Below are positions 12,801 through 22,091 of a DNA stretch of 64,000 nt, piece by piece. A program made the position numbers and the translations under genes. How positions within the stretch are numbered: position 1 is the first letter of the stretch; each line of letters begins with the position of its first letter. The stretch comes from Omphiscola glabra (Eukaryota; Mollusca; Gastropoda; Lymnaeidae), in contig OZ024810.1 in NCBI GenBank assembly GCA_964017045.1, positions 8,053,562 to 8,117,561 of the forward strand, read 5' to 3'. The notes below the pieces were generated by a model. The model saw only the letters and a list, made by a program, of their open reading frames with translations, searched no databases and was not told the origin of the DNA.

Positions 12801-15800
12801 TCCTAATGAAATCTTTATATAATTACTTCACACTCAATTCAAAAGTTTGTCCACTCCTGTCTTTCAGATACTGTACGGCCTCGAGTTCCTGCAGAGATCA
12901 AACATTGTCCACCTCAACCTCCAACCTGCCTCCATTATTGTTTCCAAACGAGAAGGTTGTGAGATCAAGCTGACGGACTTCTCGCTGGCCAGGAAGTTGT
13001 CAGCTCCAGTGGGTGAAGTTGTTCCAAGACAGGGATTCCCTGACTTCATCCGTGAGTAACGAACCATACCACCTTATTTGGATGTGCCAGTGTGAAGATA
13101 AACTCTATTGTGGCTTATAAGTTTATGTAGCAGTGGTAGGCTTTGCCTTATGATTTCTTACACCGGTGAAGATCTGTAAACTCGCGGTAGACTACCACAG
13201 GGTTTTAGTTTTATTTAGGACTTAAAGAAATGCCCTGTGTCTTTGCTACTTATGGCTTTCAAACACTTCAGTCCAATGATGTTAATTTAATTATAGAACA
13301 ATATGGCATTATCAGACCTGTTTACTCTTACAATTTTGGCATACAATGTTACCATTTTGGCATACAATGTTACCATTTTGGCATACAATGTTACCATTTT
13401 GGCATACAATGTTACCATTTTGGCATACAATGTTACCATTTTGGCATACAATGTTACCATTTTGGCATACAATGTTACCATTTTGGCATACAATGTTACC
13501 ATTTTGGCATACAATGTTACCATTTTGGCATACAATGTTACAATTTTGGCATACAATGTTACAATTTTGGCATACAATGTTACCATTTTGGCATACAATG
13601 TTACAATTTTGGCATACAATGTTACAATTTTGAGGTGCATACATTATAGAAATAATAATATACTGGATGTTTGTTTTTTTTACTCTTAAGTTAATGTATT
13701 CAACAATTTTGTGATGATATTGTACGATTTTAAGAGTTTGAGGGTAAACATGTCAACATTATTTCAGCTAGTCTAAAAGATTCAAACCACAAGCACAATG
13801 AAGAAAGGAAATTATTTACTGGAATTCAAAGCAGACGAATTAATGTTTTGTCTGTGTACCTTCTTCAGCAGACAAAAAGAAATGAAACAATTATAATACA
13901 TACTTTGGAAGGAAAAAACTCTATCCCTGCAAGATGTTGAATGAAAAAGATAGAAGTACAAAAAAAGAAAGAATGGAAACAAATGAATGATAGAAAATGA
14001 AGTGATTCTGAATAACAGTAACCATGGAAACATTCATTGTTATGTTTTTTGTCTTCAATAAAGCTTCATGCTACTTCCTTACACATAATATAATCTTCTT
14101 GATCTTTACCACTGTCCCATGTTATCAAGTGGATTAATTTGAGCAAGAATGCATTGCTAGGTAATTTTAGCCATTTGCCTGCCTTATCCCAACGTCGCCT
14201 TGGACTTTTAGAATGAATTGTGGTTGCTGATGAAGTCTCTTCTCATGCCCATCATTTGTCGTATTTTTCAGCTCCTGAGGTTGTTGTTCAGGACTTAGCC
14301 GGATTCTCTGCCGATGTTTGGGGCGTTGGTGCCATCACATTCTTGCTGTAAGTAAATTATCAGCAGTTATCTGGGGAGATATTTTTAGACTGTACCTGTA
14401 TAAACTCTTGTGTCGGTAACAGAATGGTTCTTGCAGACTTGGTCATATTTTTTTAAATATATTTCTGTATTTTCAAAATATAACTTGTATGATTTTGTAA
14501 GTATAAACCACCCAATTAAGGTTTGCTCATTCCTGATAAACTAGATAATGCTGATAAACTACATAATCCTGATAAACTAGATAATGCTGATAAACTACAT
14601 AATCCTGATAAACTAGATAATGCTGATAAACTACATTATCCTGATAAACTAGATAATCCTAATAAACTACATAATCCTGATAAACTACATAATCCTGATA
14701 AACTAGACAATCCTGATAAACTAGATAATCCTAATAAATTACATAATCCTGATAAACTAGATAATCCTGATAAACTAGATAATCCTAATAAACTACATAA
14801 TCCTGATAAACTGGATAATACTGATAAACAACATAATCCTGATAAACTAGATAATCCTGATAAACTAGATAATCCCTATAAACTAGATAATCCTGATAAA
14901 ATAAATAATCCTGATAAACTACATAATCCTGATTAATATATTTTTTACCCTGGTAAACTGTTTAAACATTGTAAGTTGTTTAATCCCAAAACATCAAGTT
15001 CTGTTACATAGCAATGTTTTCATCCCTAAACATCAAGTTCTGTTACACAGCAATGTTTTCATCCCTAAACATCAAGTTCTGTTACACAGCAATGTTTTCA
15101 TCCCTAAACATCAAGTTCTGTTACACAGCAATGTTTTCATCCCTAAACATCAAGTTCTGTTACACAGCAATGTTTTCATCCCTAAACATCAAGTTCTGTT
15201 ACACAGCAATGTTTTCATCCCTAAACATCAAGTTCTGTTACACAGCAATGTTTTCATCCCTAAACATCAAGTTCTGTTACACAGCAATGTTTTCATCCCT
15301 AAACATCAAGTTCTGTTACACAGCAATGTTTTCATCCCTAAACATCAAGTTCTGTTACACAGCAATGTTTTCATCCCTAAACATCAAGTTCTGTTACACA
15401 GCAATGTTTTCATCCCTAAACATCAAGTTCTGTTACACAGCAATGTTTTCATCCCTAAACATCAAGTTCTGTTACACAGCAATGTTTTCATCCCTAAACA
15501 TCAAGTTCTGTTACACAGCAATGTTTTCATCCCTAAACATCAAGTTCTGTTACACAGCAATGTTTTCATCCCTAAACATCAAGTTCTGTTACACAGCAAT
15601 GTTTTCATCCCTAAACATCAAGTTCTGTTACACAGCAATGTTTTCATCCCTAAACATCAAGTTCTGTTACACAGCAATGTTTTTCAATGTTTTCATCCCT
15701 TCAGTCTGAGTGGTGTTTCAACCTTCCATGGTGACAGTCCTGTGTCCACACTGGTCAACATTGCCCTCAACCGCTACGATGCTGCAGATCTGTATGAGAA

Positions 15801-16787
15801 TGTCACCACGGAGGCTCTCAAGTTCTTGTACAAGGTCCTCAAAAGAATTCCCAGGTAATATTGTTTGGATATTCCCTTTCTTGTTGCAGATATTTTTTTA
15901 AATTTAATTATTTGGAAAATGAAAACTGGGGCTGTTAGAGTTATAATGATGAGGCTTGACGTATTTTATACACGGCCAGAGTCATGGATGTTTCACTGAA
16001 TAGGAATAATAATTTTAGACACAAGAGTCATTCATTTTAGACCAAATTCTGGAAGGATTTAAGACCGTCCCCATGGCATCATAAGAAGAAGTTAAACCAT
16101 TATTTTAAGCTAGATAATCTGTCAGTCATTTTTTTTTTCTATTACTTAAATGACAAAGAGTTGGTTTTTTTCTCTGAAATTAGATTTTACACTAAAATAA
16201 CAAAGTAAACTATAAGGTGGTAAAAATTTAAGCATTGTTAATGGTTGGATTCATTCTGTCAAACATAGCAGTTAATGAGCAGACAAAGATATCTTATAGG
16301 CTGCTTTTCAGTTTCTGCTCATCAGTTTCAAGAAATGATAGTTCTCCTCCTCCCTCTAAAAAAAAACCTTTATTTTTCTTTTTTATATAAAATAACCAAA
16401 AAACTTGTTTCAGAATCTATTTCAAATTAAATTGTGTTACCGAAAAAAACTTTAATATTTATTTATTCAATTTAAATCATAATAGTGACATAATACGTTC
16501 TAAGCATTGTTTACTTTCCACTTACTTTTATGTCATTTAACTGAGTATTGGTTCTTATTTTCTTTAACCTGTACAGCAACCGTTTGACCCTCCAAGAGTG
16601 CCTTGACCACAAGTGGCTACAACTGACAGACAAGCACATCAAGGAGCGAGAAAACACCATCTTCCTGACCAACAAACTGGCCACATTTGTGCAGGAATAT
16701 GACTCAACAAGGCAAGGAGACAGTTTCACACAGAATTTTGAAAGCCTGGTTCTCCCAATCCAGATGTCTAAGAGAATTTTGTCTTAG
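4070..16787 (+). CDS. unc-89: Obscurin/UNC-89-like giant muscle protein, C-terminal 973 residues (17 exons, 5' incomplete)
   Basis: Exons: 4070-4273, 4801-4939, 5229-5428, 5612-5764, 6776-6896, 7162-7472, 7947-8098, 8500-8645, 9369-9501, 10138-10269, 10683-10844, 11720-11897, 12339-12609, 12868-13051, 14272-14347, 15705-15854, 16577-16787 (stop TAG 16785-16787). All introns are GT-AG and every phase joins without a stop. Domain order is kinase 1 (about residues 1-255), linker, Ig (427-519), FN3 (520-617), linker, kinase 2 (677 to about 925) and a short C-terminal tail. Two kinase domains separated by Ig and FN3 at the extreme C-terminus is the known arrangement of the obscurin/UNC-89 family, sarcomeric M-band scaffold proteins that also bear many upstream Ig domains and a RhoGEF module. 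Those upstream exons are not in this window; the first exon here enters mid-codon at the kinase glycine loop. Exon edges are my reading and need transcript support. Confidence 0.92.
4468..4611. mobile_element. Short fold-back element (MITE) with 18-bp terminal inverted repeats
   Basis: The left end TACGGACTATAAGACGCA (4468-4485) is the exact reverse complement of the right end (4594-4611). The interior is AT-rich and non-coding. It lies in the first intron of the kinase 1 region. No target duplication was identified, so the superfamily is unknown. Confidence 0.7.
7162..8098 (+). CDS. unc-89: Inter-kinase linker of the obscurin/UNC-89-like protein (two exons)
   Basis: Exons 7162-7472 and 7947-8098 encode about 155 residues after kinase 1. 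The first part (NAVKTIANLKSLKRLLEGPF) is basic and may act as an autoinhibitory tail, as found after other titin-family kinases; that role is an inference. The rest is rich in Glu, Lys, Ser and Pro and looks disordered. A DEESWFDWQF stretch is a hydrophobic cluster that could be a binding motif. Phases fit: the upstream exon ends at phase 0 and 7472 leaves AG to be completed by the G at 7947. Confidence 0.85.
8500..9501 (+). CDS. unc-89: Ig (I-set) domain between the two kinases (two exons)
   Basis: Exons 8500-8645 and 9369-9501 encode one I-set immunoglobulin domain of about 93 residues. The first cysteine is in VILRCKLVG, the core tryptophan in VVWYRNE, and the second cysteine in DAGVYKCVGR, the classic D-x-G-x-Y-x-C motif. 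The intron splits the domain after RLE. It is followed directly by the FN3 domain, matching the Ig-FN3 pair that separates PK1 and PK2 in UNC-89. Confidence 0.92.
8705..8990. repeat. 44-bp minisatellite, about 6 copies
   Basis: The unit contains GGCTGCATAGGATAATTAAA then TAATGATAGA. It lies in the intron that splits the Ig domain; one copy is partly deleted near 8935. Confidence 0.9.
9543..10137. other. AT-rich intron between Ig and FN3; nothing recognised
   Basis: Intron sequence without arrays or coding signals. It ends in the acceptor CATCTCCAG at 10137. Confidence 0.5.
10138..10844 (+). CDS. unc-89: Fibronectin type III domain between the two kinases (two exons)
   Basis: Exons 10138-10269 and 10683-10844 encode about 98 residues. 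It opens with DVPGRPGRPVVSQVSGTEAL and has the conserved tryptophan in VIWEAPASAG. YKVDYRQ follows, then LLPETRYRFRVSATNRFGSG, which is the standard FN3 leucine-x-proline...tyrosine signature ending in a SWASVEIQT strand. A 26-bp minisatellite lies in the intron that splits it. Confidence 0.92.
10440..10620. repeat. 26-bp minisatellite, about 7 copies
   Basis: The unit contains GCACTTCATGTTTGTTG followed by TAACACTGT; copies are moderately diverged. It lies in the intron splitting the FN3 domain. Confidence 0.88.
11294..11481. mobile_element. hAT-like MITE remnant in an obscurin intron
   Basis: The left end CGGTGGTTCCGAACC and right end GGTTTGGAACCACTG are imperfect inverted repeats, related to the CAGTGGTTCTCAACC family elsewhere in the window. 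It is 188 bp. No clear target duplication remains, so it is an older copy. Confidence 0.6.
11720..11897 (+). CDS. unc-89: Pro/Glu-rich linker exon before kinase 2
   Basis: This exon encodes about 59 residues rich in Pro, Thr, Glu and Val (for example TTTPVPPPEAEPPT), ending NIGELLYK at the start of the second kinase fold. The donor GTGAGT at 11898 leaves AA, completed by G at 12339. It probably forms a flexible tether; no known domain is visible. Confidence 0.85.
12339..16787 (+). CDS. unc-89: Kinase domain 2 (PK2), degenerate pseudokinase, and C-terminal tail (five exons)
   Basis: Exons 12339-12609, 12868-13051, 14272-14347, 15705-15854, 16577-16787. The fold is recognisable from helix C (GLEEFELLKSIRHERLVNLH) to the end of the C-lobe (LTLQECLDHKWLQL). 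Catalytic elements are lost. There is no glycine-rich loop; the VAIK lysine position reads FIMRTV; the HRDLKPEN loop reads HLNLQPAS, losing the catalytic Asp; and DFG reads DFS. The APE-type motif is PPE, followed by FSADVWGVGAITF. A catalytically dead scaffold is therefore expected. The last 40 to 50 residues after the kinase end with SKRILS and no extra domain. The intron before 15705 contains two minisatellites, one reaching the splice acceptor. Confidence 0.92.
13327..13640. repeat. 21-bp minisatellite, about 15 copies
   Basis: The unit is ACCATTTTGGCATACAATGTT, with an ACAATTTTGG variant in several later copies. The unit length is a multiple of three, so open frames exist on both strands, but they are repeat artefacts. 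It lies in the intron after exon 12868-13051. Confidence 0.96.
14527..14935. repeat. 18-bp minisatellite, about 23 copies
   Basis: The unit is GATAAACTAGATAATCCT with CTACAT and AATGCT variants that often alternate, hinting at a 36-bp higher-order unit. It lies in the intron between exons 14272-14347 and 15705-15854. Confidence 0.95.
14985..15704 (+). repeat. 39-bp minisatellite, about 18 copies, merging into a splice acceptor
   Basis: The unit contains CATCAAGTTCTGTTACACAG then CAATGTTTTCATCCCTAAA. Copies are almost identical. The last, altered copy ends ...TTTTCATCCCTTCAG, which is the genuine acceptor of the exon at 15705. AG dinucleotides of the internal TTACACAG (first copy TTACATAG) fall at 15011 and then every 39 bases from 15050 to 15674. 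See the finding on decoy acceptors. Confidence 0.97.
15855..16576. other. Last intron of the obscurin/UNC-89-like gene; AT-rich
   Basis: Opens with donor GTAATA at 15855 and closes with acceptor CTGTACAG at 16576. No repeat array or transposon was recognised. Confidence 0.7.
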
Positions 16788-18105
16788 GCATTGACACATA
16801 AGGGAGGTAATGCTGACAAGGGGAGACAATTTCGTTGTGCGTTAAATGATAGAGTTTTTGGATATCAGATGTGTAAAAGGGTACCCGCTGAGAATGTTTA
16901 TATATATATTGCATACAATCTATAAGTAATTAAGCATGAATTCTGGGTAATTTATTTTCTCTTATTTGTTCATGGATATTTTAATAGTCCAGATGATGAG
17001 TCACTGGAAGGTAAAAGAAAAAAACTACTGATTAAGTTGTTCATGACCCGAATTGGGATCATGTCACATGGTGAGTGTCAGCATGTGATGATGTTACAAT
17101 CTGAGTTGTAATTAAAAAATGATATATGTACTTGATGTGCAATAATAGACTTAATCTTGTATGTTTTTAACACTTCATTTTTGTGATATTTTCTCTCTTT
17201 TATTTTAAAATTTCTGTTCCAAAATATACTTTACCATTCAACTTTCTTTTGAATTTTAATTACTTGCTATAAGTTCTTTTATTCTGCAATGACAGTTGCA
17301 TGTTTTTAATAGATTTATACATGTATAATAAAAATGATGGCTGAGATTATTAAATGTTAAATTATCATGAAAGCAGAAATATCAATATTACACATTGTTT
17401 TACTATTAATTGACAAAAAATTTCTTGGAGTATTCAATCTAATGCCATAACTCCTTCAAAATAATAATATATTTTTATCTTAATTCATATCTTCTTTTCT
17501 TTTCTTTTTTTATAATATTAGCTTTTATGATGTTTGTCATTATTTGTAAAATCAAGAATGGCTTTCTATTTGCCCTTTAGAATTCCAGGTAATTGTTTCA
17601 AGTGACATTATCTGAAGATTCATTATTTTAAAGTTTGAGTATGTTATAGCTGAAGTTGTAACATGTTTTATATAAACAGTTACAATATAATTCTAATTTA
17701 TTTTGTATCATTTATTTCAATGTAACTAATATTTCTACTGAATGCCAGGATCATTGATTTTTGTAAAAAGATTTTTTTTTTTTTTAAACTGACGTGAGTT
17801 TATGGCCTTTTGATTTTACTTTAGCAGTTCCTTACTCCCAGCAGTTAAATTTTGACCTGAGTGAGACCATTGAAATATAGGAAATATATTTTAGATGACT
17901 CTTTCCCTGGGAGTGAAATCGTGTCCCCAACCAAAGATATTTTTTGTTTAGCTGTGACTGATTTCGAACACAATATTTTGTTTTAAAAACCTTGTAAAAT
18001 GATTTTTAAAAATTTGTATTTGACGAGTTTCTCCTTTAGTACTCCATGCATCTTGCCGTGTTAGCTGATACGTTGAAATAAAGTTGTCAGAGGTTGTAGA
18101 ACAAC
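16788..18105 (+). other. Probable 3' untranslated region of the obscurin/UNC-89-like gene
   Basis: AT-rich sequence after the stop codon, with no coding signature or splice structure. The region ends at a good polyadenylation signal (18077-18082) followed by TG-rich sequence. An earlier AATAAA near 17328 could give a shorter form. Confidence 0.55.
18077..18082 (+). promoter_or_regulatory. Polyadenylation signal AATAAA
   Basis: A canonical hexamer 1.3 kb after the stop codon, followed within 20 to 40 bases by GT-rich sequence (CTTTGTTGTGATT), the expected cleavage context. Confidence 0.5.
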
Positions 18106-21100
18106 TCCTTTGTTGTGATTTATTTACAAGTGGTGGTCATTTGCAAACACATATACACAGCCAAGGTCAGTGCCGAGACCAAAGAGAAAAGTAAAGCTGA
18201 AGAGAAATAAAACTTATGACACTAACAACAGGATATAAAGATTGAAATAAATAATTTATGCATTAAACTAGTTCAATAAAGTGATTCCAGGGCACCTGCA
18301 AAAAGTTGCAGTTCCAATAAACCTTGGTTTACTAGGAAATGTTAACATTTGTTGTTTTTCAAAATATAATTTACCAGTGTCATTTTTAAAGCAACAAATA
18401 TTATTAATCATCTTATAGCTGATGGCATATTAAAAACTTTTTTTTTGAAGAGCATGAATCTTTTATGAAGGGAGTAATTAATTTTCATGCAGGCAGACAA
18501 GAAAGACATAATTTCTGCCAGATTTTTTTAATATTTAATTTTAAAGTTGTAATTTAATTTTTTTAAAGTCAAATAATTTTAACAAAGGAAGAAAACAATC
18601 ATTGAATATATACATTATTTACACAATTAAATGAAACAAAAGATAAAATATATATATATTTTTATTGTATTGTTTAATAAATTTGTTACTATGTACTATT
18701 TTAAAATATTACTTTTGTAGTGGTTGAGACAACAAAACAAAGCTTCTATAAATATTAAACAGGATAAATCTTTTTTCTCAACATCTTAAAATTTTACTTA
18801 ATAATTATATTTTAACAATTTGAAGTTAATTTAAAGTTTTTAACAAATTATTTATCCTAAAATGGCACCAGAGGATTTCATGAGAAAGTTTTCAAACTTC
18901 AAAACTGTCAGTGAATTGAAAAATTACATTACTCTAAGCGTTAATTTGTTTGCTTTTAATTTTTGAAGTATCCTAGGAATTTTGATCGATAACTATTATA
19001 TCATAGAAAATAAAATTTTAAGTTCTGCACTGAAAGTCTTAATTAAGTTTAAATATATGAAAAATCTCACACTGGATCAGAACCAGTCACCCCAATGTTA
19101 TACACATTGCATCAACATGTTAAAAAATAGATTTCCATAAAAAATATTTAATTTATCCATAACAAATAATTGCATAACTTTATCAAAAATATTTGAACAT
19201 GTATTTGAAATTAAGAAGTTTTTAAAACTAATAACAGTCACATTTATGTCACAGCAAAAAAACAATCTTCATAATTGTAACTTGTCCTTAAATAATACTT
19301 AAACAATCCTTAAAATGGGTCCAATATATAAATACAGATGTTATTTTACGCTTATATAATTACTTTCCTCTTAAGAATACTTTAAATTTGATTTACTTTT
19401 TTTAACCTTGAGGCTTTCAAGACAGTAAAATATTATTTTGATAAAAAAAAAGAATTTACCTTGTGCAACAGTTTAGCTTCTGCTAAAGTTAAATAAATAA
19501 ATGCATAACTTGAGTTGCAAGCTTATAAAATAATAAGCAGAGAAAATAATTCAATTGAAAGAGTATTTACATCATCGAATTCCTATATAGGGGAGCTGGG
19601 TCACATGTGGCCTGACAGGCCATTTACTGTAACTCTGCACCAATCCATTAGCCTTACTTTGCCGGTCCGCACAACATGAATATTTTTGGTCAAGTAAAAA
19701 TAAAATATTCATAAATCTTGCATCAGTCCTGGTGCAACTTGGAAACTTGTCGACCGGTCCACCAAACTTAAAGTTTGGTATACGCTGCCCTGCACAAAAA
19801 TTTAACAGTCATAACTTATAAAAAGTCCCCCACACTTTGGCTTATATTTTTAGGTACAGAAGCATAGCCGTTTTCCCTCTGTCTTTTTTTCAGTTATAGT
19901 AAAATAATGTCCATGACTTTTTATTCAAGACTACAACTATTGTAGTAAGAATTTTAGGAAATCACTTGAATTCAGTACTGGTAAGTAGGTTTTGCAAATT
20001 ATAACCATGAATGTGGTCCTTTAGCCCTCTAGAAGATAGGAACCCCTGATTTACAGGTACATTCATCTCTAGACCCACTGTATTCAGTCTATAATACAAT
20101 TCTAGCTTTGTCATCTCGGTTATGTACAACAGTGCATTAAGTAGTGTTTAAAAAATTTCTAATAAAACATCACAGTCTCCTAAATGAAATGATAACTATG
20201 AAAATTTAAAAGCTTGCTTAACGTATGCTGTCTGAGAATGTTGGTTAAAATATTTATGTAAGAAGAGAGTAAATTATGTAAATATATTTGCCTTTTTTTT
20301 AACAAAAATGCATCCTAAAACAAATTCTATCTTATAAACATCTCCAAATGTTATAAATCCCCTACAGCTGACCTCAGGATTACTCAATACTAAAAGAAGC
20401 CTAGCAACTGATTGCATTTTACAAATAATTAAATCACCTTATAAGCTAAAATAGAAAAATGACTATGAAAGCATTTTTAGAAGGGGAAAAAAATGTATGT
20501 AGTTAAAATATGGATCAACCATAAAACATGGAATGTATTTTAAATGATTTAAATAATGCCGGTTAATCGGTTTTCTTGATATTAATTCCATTTATTAATT
20601 TTATGCGAAAACACTTCTTGTTTCCCGATTTCTGTTAGCATTATTGTGTAAAATTTTCTTCTTTATTGTAATGAGCAATACCTTCATGGGTGTAAACCCT
20701 GGGAATTTAGACTGTGGAAATTTTAATCTTAACACATGTGCGTTGTAATCAGATCTTTTAGACACAGTGAGATAAGTCCTGAAGATGAAAATTTACATCA
20801 ACAGAAATTATCTCCAAGTGAGGTTTAAACCACTTACAAAATCTGAAATTTTAAAAAAGGCTAAAATTGATGAGGTATTCTCGATTGAAAAATAATAAAA
20901 GTTGTATTTAAAAAGTGGTTTTAAAAAAATTCTGAGAAATAAAAAATATTTAAAAGTTCCATTATGCTGTCTACTCATCAATTAGAAATCTATGCAATCT
21001 AAATACATTAAAAAATGACTATATTCACAGAAAACAAAAGTCTCATAATCACACATACACAGTAAGACACACCCAGACACACTTCATATGTACCACTCTC

Positions 21101-22033
21101 TATGACCTGACGTCATATAAATACATCAGCATTATAAAATTCTGCAGTCGTTGATATATTTGACATAGTAAATACAAATAAAGAGAGAAAAACTCTTTTT
21201 CCACAATTATTTGTAAAACATTAGCTTTTTAAAAAAAAAATTTTTTTATCAGAATAAATTATTTATACATCAGGATGGAATGTTAAAAACTTTAATGGAA
21301 CAAAAATGTGACATCATGATCAGTGTACGTTTGTCATCTTTAATTAAATTATTTGCTTTTTTCATTTTTTGAAACTTAAACCTCCCACCAATGTCCAGCT
21401 AATGAGTAAAGAGTTTTAAAAAACACGAATCATCCAAAGAACATGCTCCTGTAATCCACCACCCCCCTCCCCCGGCACCCCAAACCACCTCCCAAAACCA
21501 AACTTAACACTCTTATTTTTTATTTTATTTGTTAGTCCATTTACCTTATATACGCGCCTTTAACAATCTATAATTTTAGATGAAAGCTAACGAGGTGCCT
21601 CATTAAATCTTCGATATGGAATCAAATGAAGTTATTAAAAATGTCATATAATTTTAGATAGCTTCGGGTAGATATAAATATACTATTAATTGAAACAGCT
21701 ATGCTGGATTTTTTAAACTTTATGTTCACCTTAACACATAATTATTATTGTATTTGTAAACATTCAAGTAGACATATTATGATTTTATTTTTTACTGTAC
21801 AAATTTGTTGAGGCATTTTGCCTTTCATTCGGAAGGTTGAAAAATAATGGCTTTTTCTATATTTTTTTTGGAGAGTGTTTTTTTTAAACCTCAGATCACA
21901 CAAGGAACGAATTAAAATCCTTCTCATGTACGAGTTACTGCTAAGAGAAGGCGCCAGAATGGTCAGTTGTTGCAGGTAGGATGCTTAGTTGTTGCAGGTA
22001 GAATGGTCAGCTGTTGAAGGTATATCCAATGAG
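18106..22033. other. AT-rich convergent intergenic region; no gene seen
   Basis: About 3.9 kb of very AT-rich sequence between the two convergent genes. I see no exon-like stretch, repeat array or clear transposon. Part of it, next to 22034, is probably the 3' untranslated region of the minus-strand membrane protein gene; several TTTATT (reverse-strand AATAAA) hexamers occur around 21.5-21.8 kb but I cannot pick one. Confidence 0.5.
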
Positions 22034-22091
22034 TTAAGACGTGAGTTCACCATCGTAGGCCTTGTTTTTGTGGCCTTTGGAGTTGATCTCA
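22034..22091 (-). CDS. Exon 8: cytoplasmic tail and stop
   Basis: The acceptor TTTGCAG precedes 22091. It encodes YEINSKGHKNKAYDGELTS followed by TAA at 22036-22034. The two tyrosines (YEIN and AYDG) are possible phosphorylation or trafficking signals; this is inference only. Confidence 0.82.

Noticed and set aside
15014..15709. 231-residue open frame with period MFSSLNIKFCYTA
   Set aside because: It arises only because the 39-bp unit is a multiple of three. The frame compatible with the host gene is a different one (NVFIPKHQVLLHS).
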